64,000 bases of DNA from JAVVHH01 sp964613945 (lineage in GTDB: Bacteria > Pseudomonadota > Alphaproteobacteria > Acetobacterales > Acetobacteraceae). Of the stretch, positions 26,561 to 35,052 are shown piece by piece. The position numbers and the translations under genes are program-made. Each line of letters begins with the position of its first letter. Position 1 is the first letter of the stretch. A model generated the notes under the pieces. That model worked only from the letters and a program-made list of their open reading frames with translations, had not been told where the DNA came from and did not search any database. Location: contig CAZTJC010000001.1 in the NCBI GenBank assembly GCA_964613945.1, forward strand, positions 124,001 to 188,000. Reading direction: 5' to 3'.

Positions 26561-26616
26561 GCGTGCGCCGTTCCAGCCAGATATGATGTGAAAGATCGGC
26601 AGGAGCTCATAAGAAA

Positions 26617-28920
26617 ATGGCTAAGTTCGGCATCGCACAACCGGTTCGTCGCGTCGAAGATCCTCGCCTCCTGCTCGGCCATGGCAACTATACGGACGAC
26701 ATCGCGCTGGCCGACACCGCGGTCGGCATCGTGCTGCGTAGCCCCTATGCCGCCGCGACCATCTCTCGCATCGACGTGACCGCCGCTAAGGCCGCTCCGG
26801 GTGTGCTGGGCGTCTATACCGCCGCCGACCTGAACGCTGATGACATCGGCCCCCTGCCCTGCGGCATCCCGCTAAAGAGCCGCGACGGCTCCGACCGGGC
26901 GGACCCGCCGCATAAGGTGCTGGCCGATGGCGCCGTTCGCCATGTCGGTGACCCCGTCGCCTTCATCGTCGCCGAGACGCAGCAACAGGCGCGCGACGCG
27001 TCCGAGCTGGTCGAAATCGAATACGACATGCTGCCGAGCTGCACTGATCTCGGCGCCGCTATGGACTCCGACGCCGCTCTGGTCTGGCCCGACGTGAAGA
27101 ACAACGTCGTGTTCGATTGGGAGACCGGCGACAAGGCCAAGACGGATGAAATGTTCGCCAGCGCCGCCCACGTCGCCAAGCTGACCGTGGTCAACAATCG
27201 TATCGTCGTGAACTCGATGGAGGCGCGCGCCGCCCTCGCGGATTACGACGGCGAGCGCTGGACGCTGCACACCAACACCCAGGGCGGTTGGGGCATTAAG
27301 AACCTGCTGGGAACCGTCGTATTCAAGACTGGCGCCGAGTCCTTCCGCGTCGTGACTCCCGACGTAGGCGGCGGCTTCGGCATGAAGCTGTTTCTTTACG
27401 CGGAACATGCGCTCACCTGCTACGCCGCCCGCAAGCTGGGTCGCCCGGTAAAGTGGACGTCCGAGCGGTCGGAAGCCTTCCTGTGCGACACGCATGGCCG
27501 CGACAACATCACCCAGGGCGAGATCGCGCTCGATGCGGAGGGCAAGTTCCTCGCCATCCGCAGCCGCAACGTCGCCAACATGGGCGCTTACCTCAGCACC
27601 TATGCGCCGTTCATCCCGACCGGTGCCGGCACCAAGGTGCTGGCCAGCGTTTATAACTTTCAGTCGGCCTACGTGAACGTCATCGGCGTGTTCACCAACA
27701 CTGTCCCAGTGGACGCCTACCGCGGTGCCGGCCGTCCGGAGAGCAACTACCTGGTCGAGCGGCTGATCGATACCGCCGCCTACGAACTCGGGATCGATCG
27801 CATCGAGCTGCGCAAGCGGAACATGGTTCTGCCGGCGGCGATGCCGTACGTGTCCGCGATGAACCAGACCTATGACAGTGGCGATTTCATCCAGGTGATC
27901 GACGCCGCCATGGCGAAGGTCGATTGGGCCGGCTTCCCTGCCCGCCGGGCTGCTAGCGAGGCGCGTGGCCGCAAGCGCGGCATCGGCACCGCCTATTATC
28001 TCGAGGCCACTGGCGGCGCCGACACCGAGCGCGCTGAAATCCGCTTCGCCGGTGACGGCTTCGTGGACGTCTATGTTGGCACGCAGAGCAGCGGCCAAGG
28101 GCATGAGACGGCTTACGTCCAGCTGATGGTCGATCAACTCGGCATCGATCCCGACAAGATCCGCATCAAGCAGGGTGATACCGACACCATCCCGACCGGT
28201 GGCGGCACCGGTGGCGCACGGTCACTCTACTCTGAAGGGCAGGCGATCCTGGTCACGGCAGCGTCGGTGATCGACAAGGGCAAGCAGGCCGCGTCCGAAG
28301 CGCTAGAGGCCGCCGTGGCCGATATCGTGTTCGAGGCGGGCCGTTTCAGCATCACCGGCACCGATCGCGGCATGGACATACTGGCCCTGGCCGCGCACCA
28401 GCGTGGCAAGGACGGCGCCAGCCAACTGGATGCCGCCGAGATCGCCAAGATCAGCGTGCATACCTTCCCCAACGGCTGCCATATGGCCGAGGTCGAGATC
28501 GATCCGGACACCGGCTCCATCAGCACGGTGCGCTACATCGTCGTCGACGACGTCGGCAAGGCGGTGAACCCCATGATCGTCCGCGGCCAGGTCCATGGCG
28601 GCGTCGCCCAGGGGCTCGGCCAGGCCGTTATGGAGCGCACCGTCTATGACCCGTCCTCCGGGCAGCTGCTTTCCGGCAGCCTGATGGACTACACCCTGCC
28701 CCGCGCATCGGACCTGCCGGACATCGAGGTCGACCTGATCGAGATCCCGTGCACCAGCAACCCGTTGGGCGTGAAGGGTGCGGGCGAGGCCGGCGCGGTG
28801 GGCAGTCCGCCGGCGATGATCAATGCCATCGTCGATGCACTCCGCAGCGCCGGTGCCAAGACGATCGACATGCCGGCTACCCCCGAGCGGGTCTGGCAGG
28901 CACTCCACCAAGCCGCCTGA
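26617..28920 (+). CDS. Xanthine dehydrogenase-family molybdopterin-binding subunit (CoxL form II-like)
   Basis: Large catalytic subunit of a molybdenum hydroxylase. The 767-residue protein shows H-V-G-D-P-V-A, the molybdopterin-binding G-G-G-F-G-M-K, the active-site loop A-Y-R-G-A-G-R typical of form II CoxL-like enzymes rather than true CO dehydrogenase, and G-A-G-E-A-G with the catalytic glutamate near residue 717. The segment usually read M-E-P-R is M-E-A-R here. Normally an iron-sulphur small subunit and a FAD medium subunit are encoded beside it, but neither is in this window. The substrate is unknown. The P1-family peptidase gene starts on its stop codon. Confidence 0.92.
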   Translation: MAKFGIAQPVRRVEDPRLLLGHGNYTDDIALADTAVGIVLRSPYAAATISRIDVTAAKAAPGVLGVYTAADLNADDIGPLPCGIPLKSRDGSDRADPPHKVLADGAVRHVGDPVAFIVAETQQQARDASELVEIEYDMLPSCTDLGAAMDSDAALVWPDVKNNVVFDWETGDKAKTDEMFASAAHVAKLTVVNNRIVVNSMEARAALADYDGERWTLHTNTQGGWGIKNLLGTVVFKTGAESFRVVTPDVGGGFGMKLFLYAEHALTCYAARKLGRPVKWTSERSEAFLCDTHGRDNITQGEIALDAEGKFLAIRSRNVANMGAYLSTYAPFIPTGAGTKVLASVYNFQSAYVNVIGVFTNTVPVDAYRGAGRPESNYLVERLIDTAAYELGIDRIELRKRNMVLPAAMPYVSAMNQTYDSGDFIQVIDAAMAKVDWAGFPARRAASEARGRKRGIGTAYYLEATGGADTERAEIRFAGDGFVDVYVGTQSSGQGHETAYVQLMVDQLGIDPDKIRIKQGDTDTIPTGGGTGGARSLYSEGQAILVTAASVIDKGKQAASEALEAAVADIVFEAGRFSITGTDRGMDILALAAHQRGKDGASQLDAAEIAKISVHTFPNGCHMAEVEIDPDTGSISTVRYIVVDDVGKAVNPMIVRGQVHGGVAQGLGQAVMERTVYDPSSGQLLSGSLMDYTLPRASDLPDIEVDLIEIPCTSNPLGVKGAGEAGAVGSPPAMINAIVDALRSAGAKTIDMPATPERVWQALHQAA

Positions 28921-29975
28921 TGCCGCCGGGCAGGCGCGCGACAGTGACGGCCTTGGCCGCCTCCGCGCTCCTGCCCCCTACCCTTGGCGCCGCTGCTCCG
29001 ACCCGTCGGCTCGGCGGCGCCATCACTGACGTGCCAGGCATCGAGGTCGGGCATTTCACCGACACCCGCCGTCCTACCGGCTGCACGGTTATCCTCGCCC
29101 GCGCGGGCGCGACTGCCGGCGTGGACGTGCGTGGCGCTGCGCCCGGCACGCGCGAGACCGACCTGCTCGATCCGAGCAATCTCGTCGAGAAGATCCACGC
29201 CATCCTTCTTTCCGGCGGCAGCGCCTTTGGGCTCGATGCCGGGACCGGGGTGATGCGCTACCTCGAGGAACACGGCATCGGCTACAAGACTGGCGCGGCC
29301 ATCGTGCCGATCGTGCCGGCCGCGGTCCTGTTCGACCTCGCCGTCGGCGACCCGGCTATCCGCCCCGACGCCGCCGCGGGCTACGCCGCCTGCGTCGCCG
29401 CCAGCGTTGGCAGCCCGGCGCAAGGCTCCGTCGGCGCCGGCACCGGTGCCACGGTCGGCAAGCTGTTCGGCATAGCGCAGGCCATGAAAGGCGGGATCGG
29501 CACCGCCTCCGTCCGTGTCGGCAAGGTGACGGTGGGCGCCATCGTCGCCGTCAACGCGGTCGGCGACGTCAGGGACCCTGCGACGGATCGGCTGCTGGCC
29601 GGGCTGCGGAACGCGGACGGGTCACGGGGCATCGGCACGACGGAGGCGATCCTGGGCGGCGACGCTCCGCCCGCATTGCAGACCGGCATGGCCACCACCA
29701 TCGGCGTCGTCGCCACCGATGCTGCGCTGACCAAGGCGCAATGCCGCAAGCTCGCCCAGCAATCGCATGACGGCCTCGCCCGCACGATCGACCCGGTGCA
29801 CACCATGTTTGATGGCGACACAATGTTCGCCGTGGCGACCGGAGCCAGCACGCTGCCAGGCAACATGTTGCCGCTCGGTTTGATGGCCGCCCGGGTTACC
29901 GAAGCGGCCATCCTCAACGCGATCCTGGCCGCGACCGGCCTGCCTGGATTACCGAGCGCGACCGAGCTGGGTTAG
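28920..29975 (+). CDS. P1 (DmpA/S58) family peptidase
   Basis: Self-processing N-terminal-nucleophile-type aminopeptidase family (L-aminopeptidase/D-esterase DmpA and relatives). The ATG at 28920 shares a base with the preceding stop (TGATG), giving 351 residues. Recognisable elements are I-T-D-V-P-G-I-E-V-G-H near residue 32, L-S-G-G-S-A-F-G-L-D-A near residue 97 and G-A-G-T-G-A-T-V-G-K near residue 175; the last probably lies near the self-cleavage site. The N-terminus begins with two arginines and a hydrophobic stretch ending A-A-A, suggesting export. Its 3' end overlaps the convergent MFS gene by 27 bases. Confidence 0.88.
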   Translation: MPPGRRATVTALAASALLPPTLGAAAPTRRLGGAITDVPGIEVGHFTDTRRPTGCTVILARAGATAGVDVRGAAPGTRETDLLDPSNLVEKIHAILLSGGSAFGLDAGTGVMRYLEEHGIGYKTGAAIVPIVPAAVLFDLAVGDPAIRPDAAAGYAACVAASVGSPAQGSVGAGTGATVGKLFGIAQAMKGGIGTASVRVGKVTVGAIVAVNAVGDVRDPATDRLLAGLRNADGSRGIGTTEAILGGDAPPALQTGMATTIGVVATDAALTKAQCRKLAQQSHDGLARTIDPVHTMFDGDTMFAVATGASTLPGNMLPLGLMAARVTEAAILNAILAATGLPGLPSATELG

Positions 29976-31271
29976 ATCGGGGCCCAAATCCATGCCCTCG
30001 GCCGTGATCGGGTCCTTGACCACGAACAGGTAGGACAGCGCCGACGCGACCCCGATTGCCGCGCCCACCACCAGCGCCCAGACGAACGAGCCGGTCGCGC
30101 CCACGATCAGCCCGGTCACCGTCGGCGCCAGCGCACCGCCGAGATAGCCGCCGAAATTCTGCATCGCGCCGATGGAGGCCGTGCAGTTGGTCGGCGCCGC
30201 CACCGAGCTCAGTGCCCAGGCGCAGGTGCTGGTGACATAGACCAGGAAGAGGCTCGCCGAGATGAACGCGATCGCCAGCGTGTTGCTGGTCACGAACGCC
30301 GCCGCCAGCGTGCAGGCCGAGGTCCCCAGCAACGCGATCGCCGCCGGATACCTCCGGCTTTTCACCGGGTCGACCCCGCGCCGCACCAGGATATCGGCCA
30401 GGTAGCCGCCCGAGATGCCGCCGACGACGCCCCAGGCGAACGGGATCGCCGCCGCGATGCCGGTTGCCTTCACGCTCATGTGCCGCTCGATCTCAAGATA
30501 GCCCGGCAGCCACGCCGTATAGATCCACGTGAGATAGATGCAGCCGAAATACCCGGTGATCATTCCCCAGGTGGTGCGGAACCGGAACAAAGCCTTCCAT
30601 TCCCGGAACGTCACCTCCGTCCGCTGTCCTGGCGGGTCGCCGGCCGTGCGGTAGGCGTTCTCTTCCGCCGTCAACGCCACCGCTTTCGGATCGCGGTACA
30701 CCAGGAACCACAACAGCCCGACCAGCAGCCCGGCCACCCCCATGATCACGAACGTCGCGCGCCAGCCAAAGCTCAGCATCAACCATGTCAGCAGCGGCAA
30801 CGCGATTGCCGTGCCCAACGTGGAGGCCGAGTTGAACACGCCGGTCGCCAAGCCGCGGTCGCGCGGATTGAACCAATCCCGCACCACCCGCGCCCCGGTC
30901 GGAAATTGCGGCGCCTCGCCCACGCCGAGCAGCAGACGGGCGGCGAAAAACTCGCCGAAATTCCGCACTAATCCGCCAAGCAGCTGGGCGAACGACCACA
31001 GCGTCAGCCCGATAGTCAGCAGCTTACGCGGCCCGAGTTTGTCGACCATCGCCCCGGTCGGCAGCTGCGAGAACGCATAGGCCCATAGAAAGGCGGAAAG
31101 CAGGTAGCCCATGTCCGGGATCGACAGGCCCAACTCTTCGCGGATGAACGGGTTGGCCACCGCCAGGGTCGCGCGGTCGATGTAGTTGACCACGCCGGCC
31201 AGCACCAACATCAGCAGCGCTGTTCGCTGGATTTTCTTCACCCGCGGCGTAGCGGTCATAACTGCGGACAT
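29949..31271 (-). CDS. MFS transporter, anion:cation symporter (ACS) type
   Basis: A 440-residue transporter with about 12 transmembrane helices. Family marks include V-N-Y-I-D-R-A-T-L-A-V-A in helix 1 and G-A-M-V-D-K-L-G-P-R-K in the first loop. The A-R-L-L-L-G-V-G-E-A-P-Q-F-P-T-G stretch is typical of hexuronate, galactonate and glucarate carriers. Substrate prediction is inference: a sugar acid or similar organic anion, which would fit the SMP-30 lactonase nearby. The last codons overlap the end of the P1 peptidase gene tail to tail. Confidence 0.9.
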   Translation of the reverse strand: MSAVMTATPRVKKIQRTALLMLVLAGVVNYIDRATLAVANPFIREELGLSIPDMGYLLSAFLWAYAFSQLPTGAMVDKLGPRKLLTIGLTLWSFAQLLGGLVRNFGEFFAARLLLGVGEAPQFPTGARVVRDWFNPRDRGLATGVFNSASTLGTAIALPLLTWLMLSFGWRATFVIMGVAGLLVGLLWFLVYRDPKAVALTAEENAYRTAGDPPGQRTEVTFREWKALFRFRTTWGMITGYFGCIYLTWIYTAWLPGYLEIERHMSVKATGIAAAIPFAWGVVGGISGGYLADILVRRGVDPVKSRRYPAAIALLGTSACTLAAAFVTSNTLAIAFISASLFLVYVTSTCAWALSSVAAPTNCTASIGAMQNFGGYLGGALAPTVTGLIVGATGSFVWALVVGAAIGVASALSYLFVVKDPITAEGMDLGPDLTQLGRAR

Positions 31272-31468
31272 TGTGCCGGCCTCCCGAATTATTCGTTCCA
31301 GCCAGCTTACGGCGGTCTTTGCTTTTCTGGCCAGAGAAGCCCGGGACGACAGCAGCCGACCAGAGACGTGTATCTGATCTAAAAATGCAACCTATGCGCG
31401 AAATAGCTGGACTTAACTTAGAAATGACGCGTATATAACGTATCACTTAGGCGAATAGGGACGCTCCG
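31272..31468. promoter_or_regulatory. Divergent A/T-rich control region
   Basis: About 197 bases separate the MFS start from the PEP-CTERM gene start. The right half (about 31375-31445) is conspicuously A/T-rich for this genome and contains a TATAAC at 31434-31439 that could serve as a -10 box for the plus-strand gene. I could not find a well-spaced -35. An AGGGA lies about ten bases before the ATG at 31469. Confidence 0.4.
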
Positions 31469-32110
31469 ATGCACTTTCTGCGGCATGCTATGCTGGCCGG
31501 TTTCACCGCTATTTCGTTGGGCGCAGCCGCGCCGCATGCCCACGCCGCAGCCATCACCTTGTTCGACACCGGCGTCGACGCCAAAGGCAAGCCGGCGGCC
31601 AACGGCGCCGCCGAGATGCACTACAGCATGACCGGTCCGTCCGGCAGCGCAGGTGCAGTTCGCGTCGCCAACAGCGCCAACGGCTTCCCGATCCTACCCT
31701 GGATGGGTGACGACTCCAGCTCCGCCTGGATCGGGCCGAACGGCAGCGATCTGAGCGGCCCCGTCGGCACCTACACGTACCGCGTTTCGTTTGACCTTAG
31801 CGGCCTGAACCCGCGCACCGCATCGATCAGCGGCCTTTGGTCCATGGACGATGTCGGGCAGGACATCCTGATCAATGGGATCTCGACCGGCGCCACCGGC
31901 AACGGCTTCTCCTCGTTCCAAGCCTTCACGATCGACAAGGGCTTCAAGGACGGCCTGAACACCATCGACTTCAAGGTCTTCAACGGGGGTGGACCGACCG
32001 GCCTGCGCGTCGAGATGACCGGCGCCGCCGCCGTGCCCGAGCCCGCCTCCATGACCCTCATCGCTGCCGGCCTACTCGGACTCGGCGCCCTGCGCCGCAA
32101 GCGCGCCTGA
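31469..32110 (+). CDS. PEP-CTERM sorting-domain protein
   Basis: The 213-residue exported protein has a signal peptide ending near A-H-A-A (residue 27) and a beta-rich middle of unknown function. The C-terminal sorting signal is V-P-E-P-A-S, then a hydrophobic helix, then R-R-K-R-A. PEP-CTERM proteins are processed by an exosortase and often relate to exopolysaccharide or biofilm. No exosortase gene lies in the window. It is followed by a strong hairpin. Confidence 0.9.
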   Translation: MHFLRHAMLAGFTAISLGAAAPHAHAAAITLFDTGVDAKGKPAANGAAEMHYSMTGPSGSAGAVRVANSANGFPILPWMGDDSSSAWIGPNGSDLSGPVGTYTYRVSFDLSGLNPRTASISGLWSMDDVGQDILINGISTGATGNGFSSFQAFTIDKGFKDGLNTIDFKVFNGGGPTGLRVEMTGAAAVPEPASMTLIAAGLLGLGALRRKRA

Positions 32111-32117
32111 TCGCCCC

Positions 32118-32149
32118 GGCGCCCTCTCCCGCGGTGGGGAGAGGGCGCC
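32118..32149. terminator. Perfect 13-bp hairpin between convergent genes
   Basis: GGCGCCCTCTCCC (32118-32130) and GGGAGAGGGCGCC (32137-32149) form a perfect 13-bp stem with a 6-base loop. It lies between the stop of the PEP-CTERM gene (32110) and the stop of the SMP-30 gene (32162). By position it is a bidirectional terminator; there is no T tract on either side. Confidence 0.65.
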
Positions 32150-32161
32150 ATGACACGCGGT

Positions 32162-33094
32162 CTAGAGAGCCCCCCGCGTGTTGACGTAAAGCGCGTAGAT
32201 CGACTGGCTCGCGGCCATGAACAGCCGGTTCCGATGCAGCCCGCCGAAGCACAGATTGGCGCAGCGCTCCGGCAGTGCGATTCGCCCGATCGGCTCGCCG
32301 GCCGGGTTGAAGATCATCACACCGTCCAATTCCGGCGTGCCCATCCCCCAGCCGCACCAGAGATTGCCGTCCTCGTCGACGCGGAAGCCGTCCGGCGTCC
32401 CGTTCGGGCCGGCGTCGATCAGCACCCGGCCATGACTCAACCGCCCTGAATCGCTGACATCGTAGGCCACGATCTCGCGCGGCGTCGCGCGGCTGGCGAC
32501 CAGATACAGCGTCTTCTCGTCCGGCGAGAACGCCAGGCCATTCGGGCCCGGCACGCTGTCCTCCAGCACGGTGACCTGGCCGCTCACCGGATCGAGGCGA
32601 TAGACGCAGTCCGGCCGCTCCCGTTCCGCGCGCTCGCCCTCGTAATCGCTCAGCAGCCCAAACGGCGGATCGGTAAACCAGATCGTGCCGTCCGACTTGA
32701 CCACGATGTCGTTGGGCGAATTCAGCCGCTTGCCCTCGAAGCGGTCGATCAGCGTCGTGATCGCCCCGCCATGCTCCGTCCGCGTGACCCGGCGTCCACC
32801 ATGCTCGCACGTCACCAGCCGCCCCTGCCGGTCCCGCGTATTGCCGTTGGCAAAGCCGCTCGGCCGGCGGAAATCGCTGAGCAGCCCGGTCTGCTCGTCC
32901 CATTTGACGATGCGGTTGTTGGGAATGTCGCTCACCAGCAGATGTCGCGCATCGCCGAACCAGACGGGCCCCTCGGCCCATCTCAGCCCGGTGGCCAGCC
33001 GTTCCACCGCCGCCAGGGTCACCCGATATTTGGCAAAGCTCGGGTCCAGGATCTGCACCGCCGGGTCGGGGTAAAAGCTTGCTGGCGTCCACAT
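32162..33094 (-). CDS. SMP-30/gluconolactonase/LRE family protein
   Basis: Six-bladed beta-propeller lactonase family, 310 residues. The metal-binding pattern is visible: the glutamate in W-A-E-G-P-V-W near residue 40, N-S-P-N-D-I-V-V near residue 127, F-S-P-D-E-K-T-L-Y near residue 188 and D-G-F-R-V-D-E-D-G-N-L-W near residue 234. Sugar-acid lactones are the usual substrates. There is no signal peptide. It is divergent from the SDR gene and convergent with the PEP-CTERM gene. Confidence 0.91.
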   Translation of the reverse strand: MWTPASFYPDPAVQILDPSFAKYRVTLAAVERLATGLRWAEGPVWFGDARHLLVSDIPNNRIVKWDEQTGLLSDFRRPSGFANGNTRDRQGRLVTCEHGGRRVTRTEHGGAITTLIDRFEGKRLNSPNDIVVKSDGTIWFTDPPFGLLSDYEGERAERERPDCVYRLDPVSGQVTVLEDSVPGPNGLAFSPDEKTLYLVASRATPREIVAYDVSDSGRLSHGRVLIDAGPNGTPDGFRVDEDGNLWCGWGMGTPELDGVMIFNPAGEPIGRIALPERCANLCFGGLHRNRLFMAASQSIYALYVNTRGAL

Positions 33095-33138
33095 GGATCG
33101 GGTTCCTCCGGTTGTTGCCGCATCATAAGCCTCCTTTG

Positions 33139-33174
33139 GTCATTGCGAGGAGCGCAGCGACGCGGCAATCCAGG
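33139..33174. repeat. REP-like imperfect palindrome in a divergent intergenic region
   Basis: GGTCATTGCGAGGAGCGCAG at 33138 onward and the following CGACGCGGCAATCCAG form an imperfect palindrome with outer arms ATTGC/GCAAT. The CATTGCGAGGAGCG...GCAATCC wording resembles intergenic palindromic repeats widespread in proteobacteria. Only one copy is in this window. It lies between the SMP-30 and SDR starts. Confidence 0.5.
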
Positions 33175-33210
33175 ATCGCAAGCCACAGCCACCACTCGAA
33201 AGGCCAATCT

Positions 33211-33966
33211 ATGAGCGAGTTTTCCGGACGGCGCGTCGTGATCATGGGCGGCAGCCGCGGCATCGGCCGCTCCGCCGCCCTCGCCTTTGCCCGCGCGGGC
33301 GCTTCGGTCGCCATCTGCGCGCGCGGCGCCGAGACCCTCGAAATCACCCGCAAGGAACTGGAGGCCGCGGGCGCGCCGGTCGCCTTCGCCGCGCCGGTCG
33401 ACCTCGCCAAGGCCGAGGACATCGCCCGCTTCATCCCGCAGGCGGCCGACGCGCTGGGCGGCATCAACGTGCTGGTCAACAACGCGTCCGGCTTCGCCGC
33501 CGCCGACGACGAGGCCGGCTGGGCCGCCAGCTTCAACGTCGACATGCTGGCCACGGTCCGCGCCAGCCAGGCCGCCCTGCCCTACCTCGAGCGCGCCGGC
33601 GAGGGCGCCATCGTCAACGTGTCCAGCATCTCCGCCCTGCGCGCCTCCAAGCGCAACCCACCCTATGCCGCGATCAAGGCAGCCATCGACTCATACACCG
33701 CCAGCCAGGCGCGCATCCTCTCGGACCGCGGCATCCGCGCCAACGCCGTCGCTCCGGGCTCGATCGAGTTCCCGGGCGGCGTGTGGGATCAGCGCAAGAC
33801 GGATAACCCGCCGCTCTATGACGCGACCCTGGCCTCCATCCCGTTCGGCCGGATGGGTCAACCGGAGGAGGTCGCCGAGGTCATCCTGTTCCTCGGCTCC
33901 CGCCGCGCCAGCTGGATCACTGGCCAGAGCATCGTCGTCGATGGTGGCCAGCTTCTGGGGACCTAG
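33211..33966 (+). CDS. SDR family oxidoreductase
   Basis: Short-chain dehydrogenase/reductase of 251 residues from the ATG at 33211, which has an AAAGG eight bases upstream; the frame is open further but runs through the REP-like repeat. The cofactor motif G-G-S-R-G-I-G-R (residues 13-20), the N-N-A-S-G motif and the catalytic serine, then Y-A-A-I-K, are intact. The substrate is unknown. Its stop shares three bases with the stop of the convergent CurA-like gene. Confidence 0.93.
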   Translation: MSEFSGRRVVIMGGSRGIGRSAALAFARAGASVAICARGAETLEITRKELEAAGAPVAFAAPVDLAKAEDIARFIPQAADALGGINVLVNNASGFAAADDEAGWAASFNVDMLATVRASQAALPYLERAGEGAIVNVSSISALRASKRNPPYAAIKAAIDSYTASQARILSDRGIRANAVAPGSIEFPGGVWDQRKTDNPPLYDATLASIPFGRMGQPEEVAEVILFLGSRRASWITGQSIVVDGGQLLGT

Positions 33967-34979
33967 TCCGCGACGTGCACCAGGGTCTTACCGAAATTGC
34001 CGCCGGTCAGCATGCCGATGAACGTCTCGGGTGCTGAGGCAAGACCCTGGCTGATGTCCTCCCGATGCTTGATGGCGCCGCTTTTCACCAGCGGCGCCAT
34101 CTCCTTGATGAAATCGCCTTCCTGATCGGCGAAGTCGTAGACCAAGAAGCCCTGAATCCGCAGCCGCTTGGTCAACGTCGCCCGGAACAGCAGCGCCGTG
34201 CGGTCCGGCCCGGCCGGCAAGTCCGTCATGTTGTAATTCGCCACCAAGCCGCACACCGGCACGCGCGCAAACGGGTTGAGCAGGGGGAACACCGCGTCCC
34301 ACACCGCGCCATTGACGTTCTCGAAATACACGTCGATCCCCTTCGGGCAGGCTGCGGCCAGTAATGTGCCGAGCGCCGGGTCGCGATGGTCGATGCAGGC
34401 ATCGAACCCGAGTTCGTTGACGACGTAGGCGCATTTGTCCGCCCCGCCGGCGATCCCGACCGCGCGCGCGCCACGCAACTTGGCGATTTGACCGACCATC
34501 GACCCGACCGGCCCGCTTGCCGCTGCCACGACCACCGTCTCGCCCGCTTTCGGCTGCCCGATATTGTGCATCCCGACCCATGCGGTCATGCCAGGCATCC
34601 CCAGCACGCCCAGGGCCGTCGACGGCGGCGAGCCGGTTTCGCTGAGCTTGCGCACCAACTTGGCATCCCCGATCGCCCATTCCTGCCAGCCGGTGCGGCC
34701 GGCCACCAGATCCCCTTCCGCAAACCCCTCTGCCTGCGATGCCGTGACCCGGCCCACGACCTCCCCCGTCATGACCTCGCCGATGCCGACCGGCGCGGCA
34801 TAGGAGGCGGCATCGCTCATCCGCCCGCGCATATAGGGGTCGAGCGACAGGAACAACGTCTTCAGCACGATCTGGCCCTGGGCGGGCTGTGGCACCGGTG
34901 CCGTCTCGAGCCGGAAATTGGCCGATGTCGGCGCACCCTGCGGCCGGCTGGCGAGAACGATGCGATGGTTTTCGGTCAT
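33963..34979 (-). CDS. NADP-dependent oxidoreductase, MDR superfamily (CurA/leukotriene B4 12-hydroxydehydrogenase type)
   Basis: A zinc-independent medium-chain reductase of 338 residues that typically reduces the double bond of alpha,beta-unsaturated ketones or aldehydes with NADPH. Family marks are L-S-L-D-P-Y-M-R-G-R-M near residue 48, G-W-Q-E-W near residue 97, A-A-S-G-P-V-G-S-M-V-G-Q-I-A-K near residue 152 and Y-F-E-N-V-N-G near residue 218. A GGAGATC lies just upstream of the ATG. The stop overlaps that of the SDR gene. Confidence 0.92.
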   Translation of the reverse strand: MTENHRIVLASRPQGAPTSANFRLETAPVPQPAQGQIVLKTLFLSLDPYMRGRMSDAASYAAPVGIGEVMTGEVVGRVTASQAEGFAEGDLVAGRTGWQEWAIGDAKLVRKLSETGSPPSTALGVLGMPGMTAWVGMHNIGQPKAGETVVVAAASGPVGSMVGQIAKLRGARAVGIAGGADKCAYVVNELGFDACIDHRDPALGTLLAAACPKGIDVYFENVNGAVWDAVFPLLNPFARVPVCGLVANYNMTDLPAGPDRTALLFRATLTKRLRIQGFLVYDFADQEGDFIKEMAPLVKSGAIKHREDISQGLASAPETFIGMLTGGNFGKTLVHVAD

Positions 34980-35052
34980 GTTGATCTCCTTAGCTCTTCA
35001 TTCATTCGCTGCCCCTACCCTGCTGCACGACGAACAGGGGCAAAACGCCTTC

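Noticed and set aside
26872..28137. 421-codon minus-strand frame opposite the CoxL-like gene
   Set aside because: No motifs; the plus strand shows all molybdenum hydroxylase signatures.
26617..28920. Aerobic CO dehydrogenase large subunit
   Set aside because: The active-site loop is A-Y-R-G-A-G-R rather than the cysteine-containing loop of form I CO dehydrogenase.
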